From positions 62,001 through 126,000 of the forward strand of contig CACKIN010000001.1 in the NCBI GenBank assembly GCA_902600205.1: 64,000 bases of DNA. The letters run 5' to 3'. Positions 35,186 to 45,464 of this stretch are shown in pieces. Under the pieces are notes generated by a model. It was not told the DNA's origin, searched no databases, and saw only the letters and a list, made by a program, of their open reading frames with translations. Numbering within the stretch: position 1 is the stretch's first letter; each line of letters starts with the position of its first letter. Origin of the DNA: an uncultured Pelagibacteraceae bacterium (lineage in GTDB: Bacteria; Pseudomonadota; Alphaproteobacteria; Pelagibacterales; Pelagibacteraceae). Both the position numbers and the translations under genes were made by a program.

Positions 35186-36105
35186 TGAGCAAAAAAATTG
35201 CTTTTATGGGTACACCCAATATTTCGGGTCAAATATTGAAATCACTGTACCAAAATGGTTTTAATATTGAAATTGTATATACCCAACCACCTGTCCCATC
35301 AAATAGGGGACATAAACTAAATAAATCTCCTGTTCATATCATGGCTGAAATATTGAATATTCCAGTTAGAACTCCAGTAAAATTAGATAATATTGAGGAA
35401 AAAAAATTTCTCAAAAGTAAAAATATTGATTTAGGTATTGTTGTTGCGTACGGCCAAATTCTTAAAAAAGATATCTTAGCACTGCCAAAATTTGGATGGA
35501 TAAACATTCATTATTCACTTCTACCAAAATTGCGAGGTGCAGCTCCAATCCAAAGATCCATTATGAATAATGAGAATTTAACAGGAATTTCAATTATGAA
35601 GATGGATGAGGGTTTAGACACAGGTCCAGTTTGCAATCAATACCCAATAAACATATTAGATAACGAAAATAGTGAGGATTTGTCTAAAAGATTGAGTAAT
35701 TTGGCTTCTGAAAAGATTTTAGAAAATATTGACAATATTTTAGAAAATAGAGCTGTATTTAAAGATCAAGATCATAGTAAATCTTCATATGCAAAAAAAA
35801 TCAAAAAAGAAGAAGGAAAAATAATTTGGCAAGAAAATAATAAAAAGATTATAGGAAAAATAAATGGCTTATATCCTAGTCCAGGTGGATGGTTTGAGTT
35901 TCAAGGAGAGAGATATAAAATTCATAAAGCTGAATTATCAATTAACACTGGAAAATCAGGTTACGTTTTGTCGGATAATTTAGAAATTGGTTGTGGTGAA
36001 AATTCTATTAAAATTATTGAAATTCAAAGACAAGGAAAAAAAGTCCAAAAAACTGGGGAGTTTTTGCTCGGTAGTCAAATTAAGAAGGGTACCAATTTGA
36101 ATTAG
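35185..36105 (+). CDS. fmt: Methionyl-tRNA formyltransferase
   Basis: INIHYSLLPKLRGAAPIQRSIM; 1-nt overlap with def. Confidence 0.96.
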   Translation: MSKKIAFMGTPNISGQILKSLYQNGFNIEIVYTQPPVPSNRGHKLNKSPVHIMAEILNIPVRTPVKLDNIEEKKFLKSKNIDLGIVVAYGQILKKDILALPKFGWINIHYSLLPKLRGAAPIQRSIMNNENLTGISIMKMDEGLDTGPVCNQYPINILDNENSEDLSKRLSNLASEKILENIDNILENRAVFKDQDHSKSSYAKKIKKEEGKIIWQENNKKIIGKINGLYPSPGGWFEFQGERYKIHKAELSINTGKSGYVLSDNLEIGCGENSIKIIEIQRQGKKVQKTGEFLLGSQIKKGTNLN

Positions 36106-36107
36106 AT

Positions 36108-36848
36108 ATGTTTCGTTATCAAATTTTAATTGAGTATGTCGGTAGCTCTTTTATAGGATGGCAAGTTCAAAAAAAAGGTAAAACCATTCAAGGATTAATT
36201 CAAAAAAAGATTTCAAAACTTCTAGATGAAAAAATAATTGTTACTGGTTCTGGAAGAACAGACGCTGGTGTTCATGCTATTGAACAATCTGCACATTTCG
36301 ATTGTAGGAATAAAATTAAAAATTTAAAAAAGTTTTTATATTCTATTAATTATTTTCTAAATAAAAATGAAGTAGCTATTTTGAAAATTAAAAAACAAAG
36401 TTTAAATTTTCACGCACGCTTTTCAGCAAAAGAAAGAGTGTATAAGTATATTATTTATAATCAATCAACCAAGCCTATTATTCAAAATAATCGAGGATGG
36501 TTTATTATAAAAAAACTTGATTTTGAAAGTATGAAAATGGCAGCAAAAAAATTAATTGGAACTCATGATTTTTCATCATTTAGAGCTTCAGGATGTAATT
36601 CGAAAAGTCCTATTAAATTAATGAAATTGGTAAAAATAAAAAAATTAAAAAGTAAAATTGAATTGGAATTTAGATCACAATCATTCTTAAAACAGCAAGT
36701 AAGGTCGATGGTAGGTTGTTTAAAATTTATAGGAGAAAAAAAATGGTCTATTAAAAAATTTGTGAATGTTATAAAGTCAAAGGATCGAAAACTATGTGCG
36801 CCTCCTGCACCTGCTGAGGGATTGTATTTAGTAAAAGTTAAATACTAA
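36108..36848 (+). CDS. truA: tRNA pseudouridine(38-40) synthase
   Basis: GSGRTDAGVHAIEQSAHFD catalytic motif; FLKQQVRSMVG. Confidence 0.96.
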   Translation: MFRYQILIEYVGSSFIGWQVQKKGKTIQGLIQKKISKLLDEKIIVTGSGRTDAGVHAIEQSAHFDCRNKIKNLKKFLYSINYFLNKNEVAILKIKKQSLNFHARFSAKERVYKYIIYNQSTKPIIQNNRGWFIIKKLDFESMKMAAKKLIGTHDFSSFRASGCNSKSPIKLMKLVKIKKLKSKIELEFRSQSFLKQQVRSMVGCLKFIGEKKWSIKKFVNVIKSKDRKLCAPPAPAEGLYLVKVKY

Positions 36849-37317
36849 TTTTTTTATTACTCATTGCGAATTTTTTGTTAATTCTCCACCTAGACTCTGC
36901 TCTTACAATATAGCCACAACAATTTTTTGATTTACATTTACAAGGAAATTGCTTGTAATCTTTATCATAGCCAAAACCATAGTCACAAGTTAGTTCTTCT
37001 CCTTTTCTTATATTTTTTATTGCCTTAACCCATATCTTAAGTCCTTTACCATCATAATCGCAGTTATTTTCACAAGAGTGATTTATTAGTCCGGCTGTAT
37101 TCCATGGAAAGTCTCCATCAAGATCATATTTTTTATTAACAGTAAATAAGTATATTGGTTTGCTATTATCGTATTTATCGGACTCTTCTGTCTGTTTTTT
37201 TGTAATTAATTTTCCTATATAATCTATTATCTTCTCACCCTCTTTTATATCTCGTGTAGCGTAAAGTCCTTTACCTTTTTTATCGATATCTGACTTTTTA
37301 ATTTTGTATGGTTTCAT
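36838..37317 (-). CDS. SET domain-containing protein-lysine methyltransferase-like protein
   Basis: KGLYATRDIKEGEKIIDYIG, GLINHSCENNCD (NHS), GEELTCDYGF, post-SET CKCKSKNCCGYI. Confidence 0.88.
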   Translation of the reverse strand: MKPYKIKKSDIDKKGKGLYATRDIKEGEKIIDYIGKLITKKQTEESDKYDNSKPIYLFTVNKKYDLDGDFPWNTAGLINHSCENNCDYDGKGLKIWVKAIKNIRKGEELTCDYGFGYDKDYKQFPCKCKSKNCCGYIVRAESRWRINKKFAMSNKKISI

Positions 37318-37348
37318 ATTTCTTTACTTATTATTTAGAAAAAATTTA

Positions 37349-38278
37349 TCAATTAAATTCTATTAATGCATCAACATGTCGTTTAGTACTGTTTTGTAGT
37401 GCTCTTAAATCGTAGCCACCTTCAAGAATTGAAACTACTCTCCCTTTACAAAAAGACTTTGAATACTCTAATGTTCTTTTAGTAATTTTGTAAAAATCTT
37501 CTGAACTTAGCATAAGTTGTGCTAAAGGATCGTCAATATGCGCATCAAAACCGGCAGAAAACAATAGAAATTCTGGTTTAAATGTCTTTAATTTATTTAA
37601 AACGATTTCGTAGGCATTTAAATATTCTTCAGAGGTCGTCCCAGCTTTTAATGGAATATTTAACACATTATCAAAATTTCCCTTTTCTTTTTCCGACCCT
37701 GAACCTGGGTAGTATGGATATTGGTGAGTTGAAATATATAAAACTTTTTCGTTATCGTAGAAAATATCTTGTGTTCCATTACCATGGTGAACATCGAAAT
37801 CAACTATAGCAATTTTGTCGTATTTATATTTTTCAATTAAATAGTTAGCACCAACAGCTACATTATTGTAAATACAAAATCCCATAGCCTTATTTTTTTC
37901 AGCATGATGACCAGGTGGTCTGACAGCACAAAATGCATTATTAAATTCTTTGTTTTCTACTCCATCTATTGCTGAAATTATTGAGCCCACTGCATCTTTT
38001 GTTGCATCTTTACTTCCAGGAGAAATGATTGTATCTCCGTCTAAAAATACTAAACCTTTTTTAGGAAATGACTTTTCTACTTGATTAACATAATCCTCAG
38101 AATGAGTTTTATTGATAAGGGATAAATTAAATTTTGCTGGTTTTTTCCATATAAGATTTTTGTCATCTATTTTTTTAAAATTCTCAATTACCGCAGTAAC
38201 CCTATCAATTTTTTCTGGATGACCATCTCCAGTATCATGATTTTTATAGGTATCTGATATTATAAGGCCAGTCTTCAC
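37349..38278 (-). CDS. Histone deacetylase / acetylpolyamine amidohydrolase family protein
   Basis: RPPGHHAEKNKAMGFCIYNNVAVGA, IAIVDFDVHHGNGTQDIFY, SAGFDAHIDDPLAQL. Confidence 0.92.
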   Translation of the reverse strand: MKTGLIISDTYKNHDTGDGHPEKIDRVTAVIENFKKIDDKNLIWKKPAKFNLSLINKTHSEDYVNQVEKSFPKKGLVFLDGDTIISPGSKDATKDAVGSIISAIDGVENKEFNNAFCAVRPPGHHAEKNKAMGFCIYNNVAVGANYLIEKYKYDKIAIVDFDVHHGNGTQDIFYDNEKVLYISTHQYPYYPGSGSEKEKGNFDNVLNIPLKAGTTSEEYLNAYEIVLNKLKTFKPEFLLFSAGFDAHIDDPLAQLMLSSEDFYKITKRTLEYSKSFCKGRVVSILEGGYDLRALQNSTKRHVDALIEFN

Positions 38279-39432
38279 TTAAAATAATGTTTTAAAATAT
38301 TTAAATATATTAAGCTTAATTTTTTCAAATCAGTCAATGAAACTGCTTCATCAACTTTATGCATTGTTTTTCCAACTAAGCCAAATTCTAAACATGGAGC
38401 AATTTTTCTTATAAATCTAGCATCTGAGGTGCCCCCAGTTGTTGACAGTTTTGGTTTTATTTTGGTTATTTCTTTTATAATTTTTTGTATCATAAAAGTC
38501 GTATGATTTGGCTTTGTGAGAAAAGCTTCTCCCGAAACAGCATAATCAATTTTATATTTGGATTTAGTTTTATTGCAGATTTTTTTCAAAATCTTTTCGA
38601 TCTTATTTTTGATTGAATTTGAAGTATGCTTATTATTAAATCTTATATTAAATGTTGCATAAGCAATTCCAGGAATAACATTATCAGCGGTATTATGTAT
38701 ATTAATCTTTGTGATTTCCAGGTTTGTAGGCTGAAAATCTTTTGTACCTTTATCAAATTTTATATCTTTAAGTTCCTTTAGTATTTTTACAATGGTTGTA
38801 GAAGGGTTGTTTGCTCTATGAGGATAAGCTACATGCCCTTGTATACCGGTAATTGTTAATCGTCCAGTCACGCTACCTCTTCGCCCAATTTTTATCATTT
38901 CTCCCAATTTATTTGGATTTGTTGGCTCTCCAACTAAGCAGAAATTTATTTTTTCTTTTCTCTTTTTTAAGTAATCAACAACTTTTTTAGTTCCATTAAT
39001 AGCAACACCTTCCTCGTCTCCTGTAATCAAAAGACTTACAGATCCCTTAAACCCTCTATTTTTCTGAGTAAAAATACTAACAGCAGACACAAATGCAGCA
39101 ATTGAGCTTTTCATATCATTTGCTCCTCTACCAATTAAATGACCTTTCTTAATTGATGGTTTAAATGGGTTTACCGTCCAATCATTTAAATTTCCAGCAG
39201 GGACAACATCTAGATGTCCTGCATAACAAAAATTAGGACCTTTATTTCCCAATCTTGCATATAGGTTTTTTACTGGTTCACTTCCTTTTTCTTTAAACTC
39301 AAGAATTTTAGTTTTAAACCCAAGTTTTTTTAGCTTCCTTTCCAGAAATTTCATAACTCCTGCATCTTTAGGAGTTACAGTTGGAAATCTAATTAGCTCC
39401 TTTGCTAATTGTAATTCATTTATAATTGCCAT
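38275..39432 (-). CDS. dapE: Succinyl-diaminopimelate desuccinylase
   Basis: YAGHLDVVPAGNLNDWTVNPF, GRGANDMKSSIAAF, GDEEG, TTGGTSDARFI. Confidence 0.95.
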   Translation of the reverse strand: MAIINELQLAKELIRFPTVTPKDAGVMKFLERKLKKLGFKTKILEFKEKGSEPVKNLYARLGNKGPNFCYAGHLDVVPAGNLNDWTVNPFKPSIKKGHLIGRGANDMKSSIAAFVSAVSIFTQKNRGFKGSVSLLITGDEEGVAINGTKKVVDYLKKRKEKINFCLVGEPTNPNKLGEMIKIGRRGSVTGRLTITGIQGHVAYPHRANNPSTTIVKILKELKDIKFDKGTKDFQPTNLEITKINIHNTADNVIPGIAYATFNIRFNNKHTSNSIKNKIEKILKKICNKTKSKYKIDYAVSGEAFLTKPNHTTFMIQKIIKEITKIKPKLSTTGGTSDARFIRKIAPCLEFGLVGKTMHKVDEAVSLTDLKKLSLIYLNILKHYFK

Positions 39433-39437
39433 TTAAA

Positions 39438-40265
39438 TTATTCTCTCAAGAGATCGTTAATAGAAGTTTTTGATCTGGTTTTCTCATCAACTTGTTTAAT
39501 TATTACTGCACAATACAGAGAGGGCGCAGATGAATTATTTTTATCTGGAAGTGAACCTGGAACCACAACTGAATAAGGAGGAATTTTTCCGTAAGTAATT
39601 TCACCAGTTTTTCTATTAATAATTTTTGTAGATTGTCCAATGTACATTCCCATACTTAGAACAGATCCTTCTCCTACAATTACACCCTCTACAACTTCAG
39701 ACATTGCACCCAAAAAAACATTATCTTCTATAATTGTTGGAAGTGCTTGTGCAGGTTCTAATACACCACCCACACCTGATCCTGCAGAGATATGACAATT
39801 TTTTCCTATTTGGCTGCAGCTTCCTGCTCTTGCAAATGTATCAATCATTGTACCCTCATCAATATATGCGCCGATATTGACGTAGCATGGCATTAAAACT
39901 GCATTTTTGCCTACAAAACTTCCTTTCCTTACTGGAGAGTTAGGTACCATTCTAAAACCAGCTTTTTCATGATCTTCTTTTGTCCATCCTGCTGTTTTTC
40001 CTTTAAGTAAATGCGATTTATCATACCAACTACTGTAAGGACCATTTAAATTTTCCATAGGATACAATCTAAAACTCAACATGATTGCTTTTTTTAAATA
40101 TTGATGAGTTACCCACACACCATTTATTTTCTCAGCCACCCTCGATTTACCACTATCTAAATCATCGATAACTTGATTTATTGTATCTTTAAGAGACTGT
40201 TCAGATGACGGGTTTACTTGATCTCTATTTTCCCAAGCATCATTTATAATATTTTCTATACTCAT
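39438..40265 (-). CDS. dapD: 2,3,4,5-tetrahydropyridine-2,6-dicarboxylate N-succinyltransferase
   Basis: Left-handed beta-helix hexapeptide repeats; [42 protein letters not shown]. Confidence 0.96.
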   Translation of the reverse strand: MSIENIINDAWENRDQVNPSSEQSLKDTINQVIDDLDSGKSRVAEKINGVWVTHQYLKKAIMLSFRLYPMENLNGPYSSWYDKSHLLKGKTAGWTKEDHEKAGFRMVPNSPVRKGSFVGKNAVLMPCYVNIGAYIDEGTMIDTFARAGSCSQIGKNCHISAGSGVGGVLEPAQALPTIIEDNVFLGAMSEVVEGVIVGEGSVLSMGMYIGQSTKIINRKTGEITYGKIPPYSVVVPGSLPDKNNSSAPSLYCAVIIKQVDEKTRSKTSINDLLRE

Positions 40266-40269
40266 AATT

Positions 40270-40932
40270 TTAAGAGTTTTTTAATAACCTTATTTCTTTT
40301 AAAAATAAAGAGAGATTTTCTATTTTGTAGTCAATATATTCTTTGTTAGATTCCTTTTTTCCCCAATACTCGTTATTGATTAGCCAAACTGTTGTAGCCC
40401 CTCTTTCTTTACCAATTGACAAATTTTTTGCAATATCTTCAATATAAATCGTTTCTTTTGGATTAATATCAAATTTTTTAACCATTAAATCGAATGCTTT
40501 TGCGGCTGGTTTTGGATGATAATCAGCATCAACAATATCAAATACATCATCAAATAAGTCATCTATACCTAAGTGTGTAGTAATATTTTTAACATGTTCC
40601 TTGCTTCCATTAGTAAAAACAAATTTTCTTAAATCTAATTTTTTTATTTCTTCTCTTAAAACAATATCTTTCTCCATAAAAGATAGATCAATATCATGAA
40701 CAAATTGTAAAAATTCTGTTGGGGGAATATCATGGTGTATCATTAATCCGTTCAGACTTGTGTTGTATTTGTGAAAATAATTGGTTTGTAGCTCTTTTGC
40801 TTTTTTTAAATCAATCTTTAATTTTTTTGAAATATACTTCGTCATTCTTTTGCTTACTTGACCAAATACTGCCTCTAGATCTTGATAAAGAACACCATCA
40901 CAATCGAATAAGATATTTTTTATGTGTTTCAT
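40270..40932 (-). CDS. HAD-family hydrolase (pyrimidine 5'-nucleotidase-like)
   Basis: [33 protein letters not shown] motifs. Confidence 0.85.
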   Translation of the reverse strand: MKHIKNILFDCDGVLYQDLEAVFGQVSKRMTKYISKKLKIDLKKAKELQTNYFHKYNTSLNGLMIHHDIPPTEFLQFVHDIDLSFMEKDIVLREEIKKLDLRKFVFTNGSKEHVKNITTHLGIDDLFDDVFDIVDADYHPKPAAKAFDLMVKKFDINPKETIYIEDIAKNLSIGKERGATTVWLINNEYWGKKESNKEYIDYKIENLSLFLKEIRLLKNS

Positions 40933-41777
40933 CTTCTTATTAATGTTCCTGCACCTTTATCTGAAAATAATTCGAACAAAATTGAATGTTTTTTTCTTCC
41001 ATCTATGATTCCTACTCCTGTAACCCCGTTCATTACTGCATCAAGGCATGTATTCATTTTGGGTATCATCCCCTCTGTGATTATTTCATTATTTATCATT
41101 TCTAAAATTTCAGAAGAGTTTATCTCTTCGATAAGCTTTTTATCTTTATTTAAAACTCCTTCCACATTAGTCATCAATAATAATCTTCTACATTTTAAAG
41201 ATTTTGCTATAGCTCCTGCAGCTGTATCTCCATTAATATTATATGTTTGATTATTTTTTCCCAGACCTAAAGGAGATATAATTGGTACTGCATTTGTTTT
41301 GATTATATCTTTTATTTTGTCTACATTTATTTTATTTGGAATACCAACAAATCCTAGTTCCTCTGCTTCTGGAATAACCTCTATAGCATTGTTTTTCTTT
41401 GTATTTAGAGAAACTGCATTTGCACCTTTTTCAACTAAAGAATTTACAATATCCTCATTAAAGTCGATAAGGACATTTTCAACTACGTTAATAATTTTTT
41501 CATCTGTAACTCGTAATCCTCTTATAAATTTTGATTGAATATTTGATTTATCTAATTCTCTTTTAATTCTGGGTCCACCTCCATGAACTATTATTATAGA
41601 AAGTCCCAATTTATTTAAAATACTAATATCTGAAATAAAATTATTAAAGATATTTCTATCAATAAAAACATTCCCCCCATATTTAATTACAATTAACTGA
41701 TCTTTATATTTATCTATGTATTTTTTAAATTCATCGATTGTAGGACCATCCTTAGGTACAATTTTCTCTATTTCCAT
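40929..41777 (-). CDS. argB: Acetylglutamate kinase
   Basis: VIKYGGNVF, IIVHGGGPRIKRELDK, ITEGMIPKMNTCLDAVMNGV. Confidence 0.96.
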   Translation of the reverse strand: MEIEKIVPKDGPTIDEFKKYIDKYKDQLIVIKYGGNVFIDRNIFNNFISDISILNKLGLSIIIVHGGGPRIKRELDKSNIQSKFIRGLRVTDEKIINVVENVLIDFNEDIVNSLVEKGANAVSLNTKKNNAIEVIPEAEELGFVGIPNKINVDKIKDIIKTNAVPIISPLGLGKNNQTYNINGDTAAGAIAKSLKCRRLLLMTNVEGVLNKDKKLIEEINSSEILEMINNEIITEGMIPKMNTCLDAVMNGVTGVGIIDGRKKHSILFELFSDKGAGTLIRR

Positions 41778-41779
41778 TT

Positions 41780-43462
41780 TTAAACTGTTTTGACAGTCGT
41801 TCTCTTAATGATGATGTACTGTTGAGCCATTGTTAATATGTTATTTATAGTCCAGTAAATGACTAGTCCAGCTGGGAAAGGAGCTAATATTACTGTTAAA
41901 AATAAAGGGAAAAACATAAATATTTTTGCTTGAACAGGATCAGGCGGTGTTGGATTTAGTTTTTGCTGCATCCACATTGAAACACCCATTAAACATGGCC
42001 AAACACCAATAAGTAAAAAAGAAGGAGGGTCCCATGGAATTAGACCAAACAAATTAAATATAGAAGTAGGATCTCTTTCACTTAAATCTTTTATCCAACC
42101 AAAAAACGGTTGATGTCTCATTTCAATAGTCACAAATAAAACCTTATAGATTGCAAAGAAGAATGGAATTTGTATGAAAATTGGAAGGCACCCGCTGATT
42201 GGATTAACTTTCTCTCTTTTGTACAATGCCATCATTTCTTGTTGAAGTTTCATTTTGTCCTCTTTATGTAACTCTTTTAGCCTTGTCATTTCTGGTTGGA
42301 GAACTTTCATTTTAGCCATTGATTTAAATGAGTAATTAGCAAGTGGAAAAAATACTAATCTAATACAAGCAGTAATCATAATAATTGCTATTCCAAAATT
42401 TCCAGCAAGATTAAAGAAATATTGAATTGCAAAAAATAAAGGTTTCACGATAAAGTAGAACCATCCCCAATCTATAGCTAAATCAAACTTGCTAATATTT
42501 TCAGTTTCAGCATAGCCATCAATAACGTTTACTTCTTTTGCCGCCACTATTGCTCTGATAGAATTAGTTTTTGTTTCATTAGCACCAATTTCAGTTGCAT
42601 CTGTTTCTATAAAATTTGCTCTAAATTTATTTTTATAATCAAAATCAGACCTGAAACTCTTCCCATTTTCTGGGATAAGACTAGCAATCCAATATTTGTC
42701 AGTAATACCCAGCCACCCGGTATTCGCATTTATAGAGTATTTTTTTTCCTCAATATCATCATAATCTTCTTCAACTAATTGATCGTCAAAAACACCAATT
42801 AGACCCTCATGCAAAATATAAAAATTTGTTACATCTGGCGCGATGTTTCGTATGATTTGACCGTAAGGATAGAAATTATAAGTTTTATCAGAATTATTTT
42901 CTATGGTTTGTTTAATATCGAAAAGATATTGATTATCAATACTTATTTCTTTTATAAATTTGATATTCTGATTATTTTTCCAACTTAATTTTATCGACGA
43001 ATTTGGAGTAAGTTTACTATTTCCTTCAATCTTCCATAATGTTTTTGAATTTGGTATATCAATATTTTTATTAGTTGTTGCCCATCCAGTTTCTACGTAG
43101 TATCCATTTTCAGATTGTTTAGGATTTAACAATACAACATTATCATCTCCATTTAGAGTGTTTGTGTAATTCTTAAAGGTCAAGTCATCAATAGACGAAC
43201 CGAGCAATGAAATTGAACCTTTAATTTTATCATTTTCAAATAAAATTCTTTCATTCTCCTCCAAAGCTTCATCTCTTGAAATCTTAATTATTTTCTCATC
43301 TTGAGCTAATGTAGGTGCATCTGATGAAGAATTTTGACTTGAAATGTTTTTATCATTTGAGATATTTTTTTGATCCACGACAGGAGGAGCAAAAAATAAA
43401 CTGTAAAGTATTATGACAGCTGCACTTAAAGATATAGCTGCAATTACGTTTTTTGTATCCAT
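41780..43462 (-). CDS. yidC: Membrane protein insertase YidC
   Basis: 560 aa; KMKVLQPEMTRLKELHKEDKMKLQQEMMALYKREKVNPISGCLPIFIQIPFFFAIYKVL. Confidence 0.97.
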   Translation of the reverse strand: MDTKNVIAAISLSAAVIILYSLFFAPPVVDQKNISNDKNISSQNSSSDAPTLAQDEKIIKISRDEALEENERILFENDKIKGSISLLGSSIDDLTFKNYTNTLNGDDNVVLLNPKQSENGYYVETGWATTNKNIDIPNSKTLWKIEGNSKLTPNSSIKLSWKNNQNIKFIKEISIDNQYLFDIKQTIENNSDKTYNFYPYGQIIRNIAPDVTNFYILHEGLIGVFDDQLVEEDYDDIEEKKYSINANTGWLGITDKYWIASLIPENGKSFRSDFDYKNKFRANFIETDATEIGANETKTNSIRAIVAAKEVNVIDGYAETENISKFDLAIDWGWFYFIVKPLFFAIQYFFNLAGNFGIAIIMITACIRLVFFPLANYSFKSMAKMKVLQPEMTRLKELHKEDKMKLQQEMMALYKREKVNPISGCLPIFIQIPFFFAIYKVLFVTIEMRHQPFFGWIKDLSERDPTSIFNLFGLIPWDPPSFLLIGVWPCLMGVSMWMQQKLNPTPPDPVQAKIFMFFPLFLTVILAPFPAGLVIYWTINNILTMAQQYIIIKRTTVKTV

Positions 43463-43465
43463 AAA

Positions 43466-43708
43466 CTACTTTTTCTTTTTGATAGGATCAAATCCTTCGC
43501 CACCACCTAAAAATTTTACAGGGTGACAACTTAGAATTCTTTTGAGTCCGTTAATACTTCCTTTAAAAATTCCGTACTCTTTTAGACTTTCTATAAAATA
43601 ATCTGAGCATGTCGGAAGATATCTACAGTTATTTCCTAAAAATGGGGATATTATAATTTGATATAATTTGATAGTTTTGATCATTAAATATTTTATAAGT
43701 TTATTCAT
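43466..43708 (-). CDS. yidD: Membrane protein insertion efficiency factor YidD
   Basis: YQIIISPFLGNNCRYLPTCSDYFIESLKEYGIFKG. Confidence 0.95.
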   Translation of the reverse strand: MNKLIKYLMIKTIKLYQIIISPFLGNNCRYLPTCSDYFIESLKEYGIFKGSINGLKRILSCHPVKFLGGGEGFDPIKKKK

Positions 43709-44046
43709 TTTATCTTTTTTAAATCCTCAAGTGTTACCGTTTTTATTTTCTCATAAGGATCATTGTTAACAGATATTCTTGCAATTAATAAATAGCAATA
43801 ATTTAGATTAATATTAATTGTTTTTAAAGCATCATTCATTATATTTCTTAATCTTCTTTTAATTCTATTTCTAATAACAGCATTTCCTAATTTTTTTTTG
43901 GCTACAAAGCTTATATTTAATCTGCTTGTATTTTTATCTGAAAGTTTTTTAAAGAAAATTGTTAAATACTTATTAGAAATTTTTTTTCCACCAAGAATTG
44001 ACTTAAAGTCCTCATTTTTAGAAAGGCTAACAATCTTTTTTCTCAT
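43705..44046 (-). CDS. rnpA: Ribonuclease P protein component
   Basis: NISFVAKKKLGNAVIRNRIKRRLRNIM RNR motif; next to rpmH. Confidence 0.93.
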   Translation of the reverse strand: MRKKIVSLSKNEDFKSILGGKKISNKYLTIFFKKLSDKNTSRLNISFVAKKKLGNAVIRNRIKRRLRNIMNDALKTININLNYCYLLIARISVNNDPYEKIKTVTLEDLKKIK

Positions 44047-44183
44047 TAAGCGTTTGTTAATTTTTTTCTTCCTTTAGCCCTTCTTCTTTTTAATACTTTT
44101 CTTCCACCCTTGGTTTTTCTTTTAGCTCTAAAGCCAACAGCTTTTTTTCTTTTTCTATTACTTGGTTGATATGTACGTTTCAT
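44046..44183 (-). CDS. rpmH: 50S ribosomal protein L34 (absent from ORF track because short)
   Basis: Minus-strand translation [45 protein letters not shown]. Confidence 0.96.
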   Translation of the reverse strand: MKRTYQPSNRKRKKAVGFRAKRKTKGGRKVLKRRRAKGRKKLTNA

Positions 44184-44266
44184 TGTTGTTAAATTAATGT
44201 TAAATTTCGGTAGTTATACAAATATATGTATATAAGTACAGTCATTTTTAATAAGTTAAAAAATCA

Positions 44267-44986
44267 ATGAATAGAGAAAAAAAAATTAAAGTATTTTTAG
44301 GCTCTGCTTACATTTTGATAGTATTTGTTTTTTTATTGTTTTTTTTTAATAAATTTTCATTTCAGGATTTTTCTAGTTATGAACTAATAAGAGAAAATAG
44401 AAATGCTTTGGAAGAAATTAAAAATGGTAATATTTTTTTATCAAGTATTATTTTTTTATTAGGTACTATAGTATGGGTTCTTTTGTTGGGTTTTGGTTCA
44501 CCTGTATTTTTAGTCGGTGGTTTTATTTTTGGAAAGTGGTTAGGAACTTTGCTTATAGTATTTGGATTATCAATTGGTGCAACACTTTTATATGTATTTG
44601 CTAATTACTTTTTAAAAGATTTAGTTGAGAAGAAATTTTCATCACGTTTTAGTAATTTGACTGAAAAATTTAAAAAGAATGAATTCATTTTTTTTCTAGT
44701 TTATAGGTTTATTGGTGGTATTCCTTTTTTTATTTCAAATATTTTACCAACAATTTTTAATGTTAAAGTTAGAAACTTTTTTTTAGGTTCAATAATTGGA
44801 ATGACCCCACAATTATTTGTTGGAGCATCTCTTGGAGCTGGTTTGAATAAGATATTAGAAGAAAATTCTGAAGTTCCAACTTTTCTTGAACTAATTTTTA
44901 CTCCAGATATTTATTTGCCAATTCTTGGTATTATAATTTTAGTTTCAATTGGATTTATATTTAAAAAAAAATTTTACACAAAATAA
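44267..44986 (+). CDS. TVP38/TMEM64 (DedA/VTT-domain) membrane protein
   Basis: GSPVFLVGGFIFGKWLGTLLIVFGLSIGATLLYVFANYFLKD and FLVYRFIGGIPFFISNILPTIF. Confidence 0.85.
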   Translation: MNREKKIKVFLGSAYILIVFVFLLFFFNKFSFQDFSSYELIRENRNALEEIKNGNIFLSSIIFLLGTIVWVLLLGFGSPVFLVGGFIFGKWLGTLLIVFGLSIGATLLYVFANYFLKDLVEKKFSSRFSNLTEKFKKNEFIFFLVYRFIGGIPFFISNILPTIFNVKVRNFFLGSIIGMTPQLFVGASLGAGLNKILEENSEVPTFLELIFTPDIYLPILGIIILVSIGFIFKKKFYTK

Positions 44987-44989
44987 AAC

Positions 44990-45063
44990 TGGTGCCCTCA
45001 CCCAGAATTGAACTGGAAACTCATCCTTACCATGGATGTGTTATACCATTTAACTATAAGGGC
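44990..45063 (-). tRNA. tRNA-Thr (GGT)
   Basis: GCCCTTA TA GTTAAATGGTATAAC A CATCC ATGGTAA GGATG AGTT TCCAG TTCAATT CTGGG TGAGGGC A CCA. Confidence 0.95.
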
Positions 45064-45158
45064 AATATTTAACTCAAATTAGTGTATAAATTTAATTTTT
45101 TCAAATTATTGCCTTAATTTTTTTTTAAAATAAGTTATATCTTATTAAGGAAAATGTT

Positions 45159-45356
45159 ATGGGAATTCACTACACATATGGAGCTAATAAAAATGCAAAG
45201 CTCATGGAAAAAAAAGCAAAAAGAGAAAAAAAACTTGCTGAGAAAAGAGCCAAGAAGCAAATCAAAACTGGACCAGTAAAAATAGAAGATGATAAAACAA
45301 TTCCTATTGATCAAGTTATCACTCTAGATCATCTTACAAATCCTGACAAAAAATAA
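45159..45356 (+). CDS. Small Lys-rich conserved hypothetical protein
   Basis: 65 aa MGIHYTYGANKNAKLMEKKAKREKKLAEKRAKKQIKTGPVKIEDD...; AAGGAAA upstream of ATG. Confidence 0.65.
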   Translation: MGIHYTYGANKNAKLMEKKAKREKKLAEKRAKKQIKTGPVKIEDDKTIPIDQVITLDHLTNPDKK

Positions 45357-45359
45357 ATT

Positions 45360-45464
45360 ATGAGTTCAAAAAAAAACAATTTTAGCAAACTTGAACTTGC
45401 TTTAAGAAAAAATTTAAGAAAAAGAAAAGAATTCCAAAAAAAAACAAAGAAAAAAAATAAATAA
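45360..45464 (+). CDS. Very small Lys/Arg-rich microprotein upstream of dcd (absent from ORF track)
   Basis: [39 protein letters not shown] stop/start overlap with dcd. Confidence 0.6.
   Translation: MSSKKNNFSKLELALRKNLRKRKEFQKKTKKKNK

Noticed and set aside
44046-44266. Possible replication origin near rpmH-rnpA
   Set aside because: No dnaA gene or clustered DnaA boxes seen; rpmH proximity marks oriC in other phyla, not reliably in Alphaproteobacteria.
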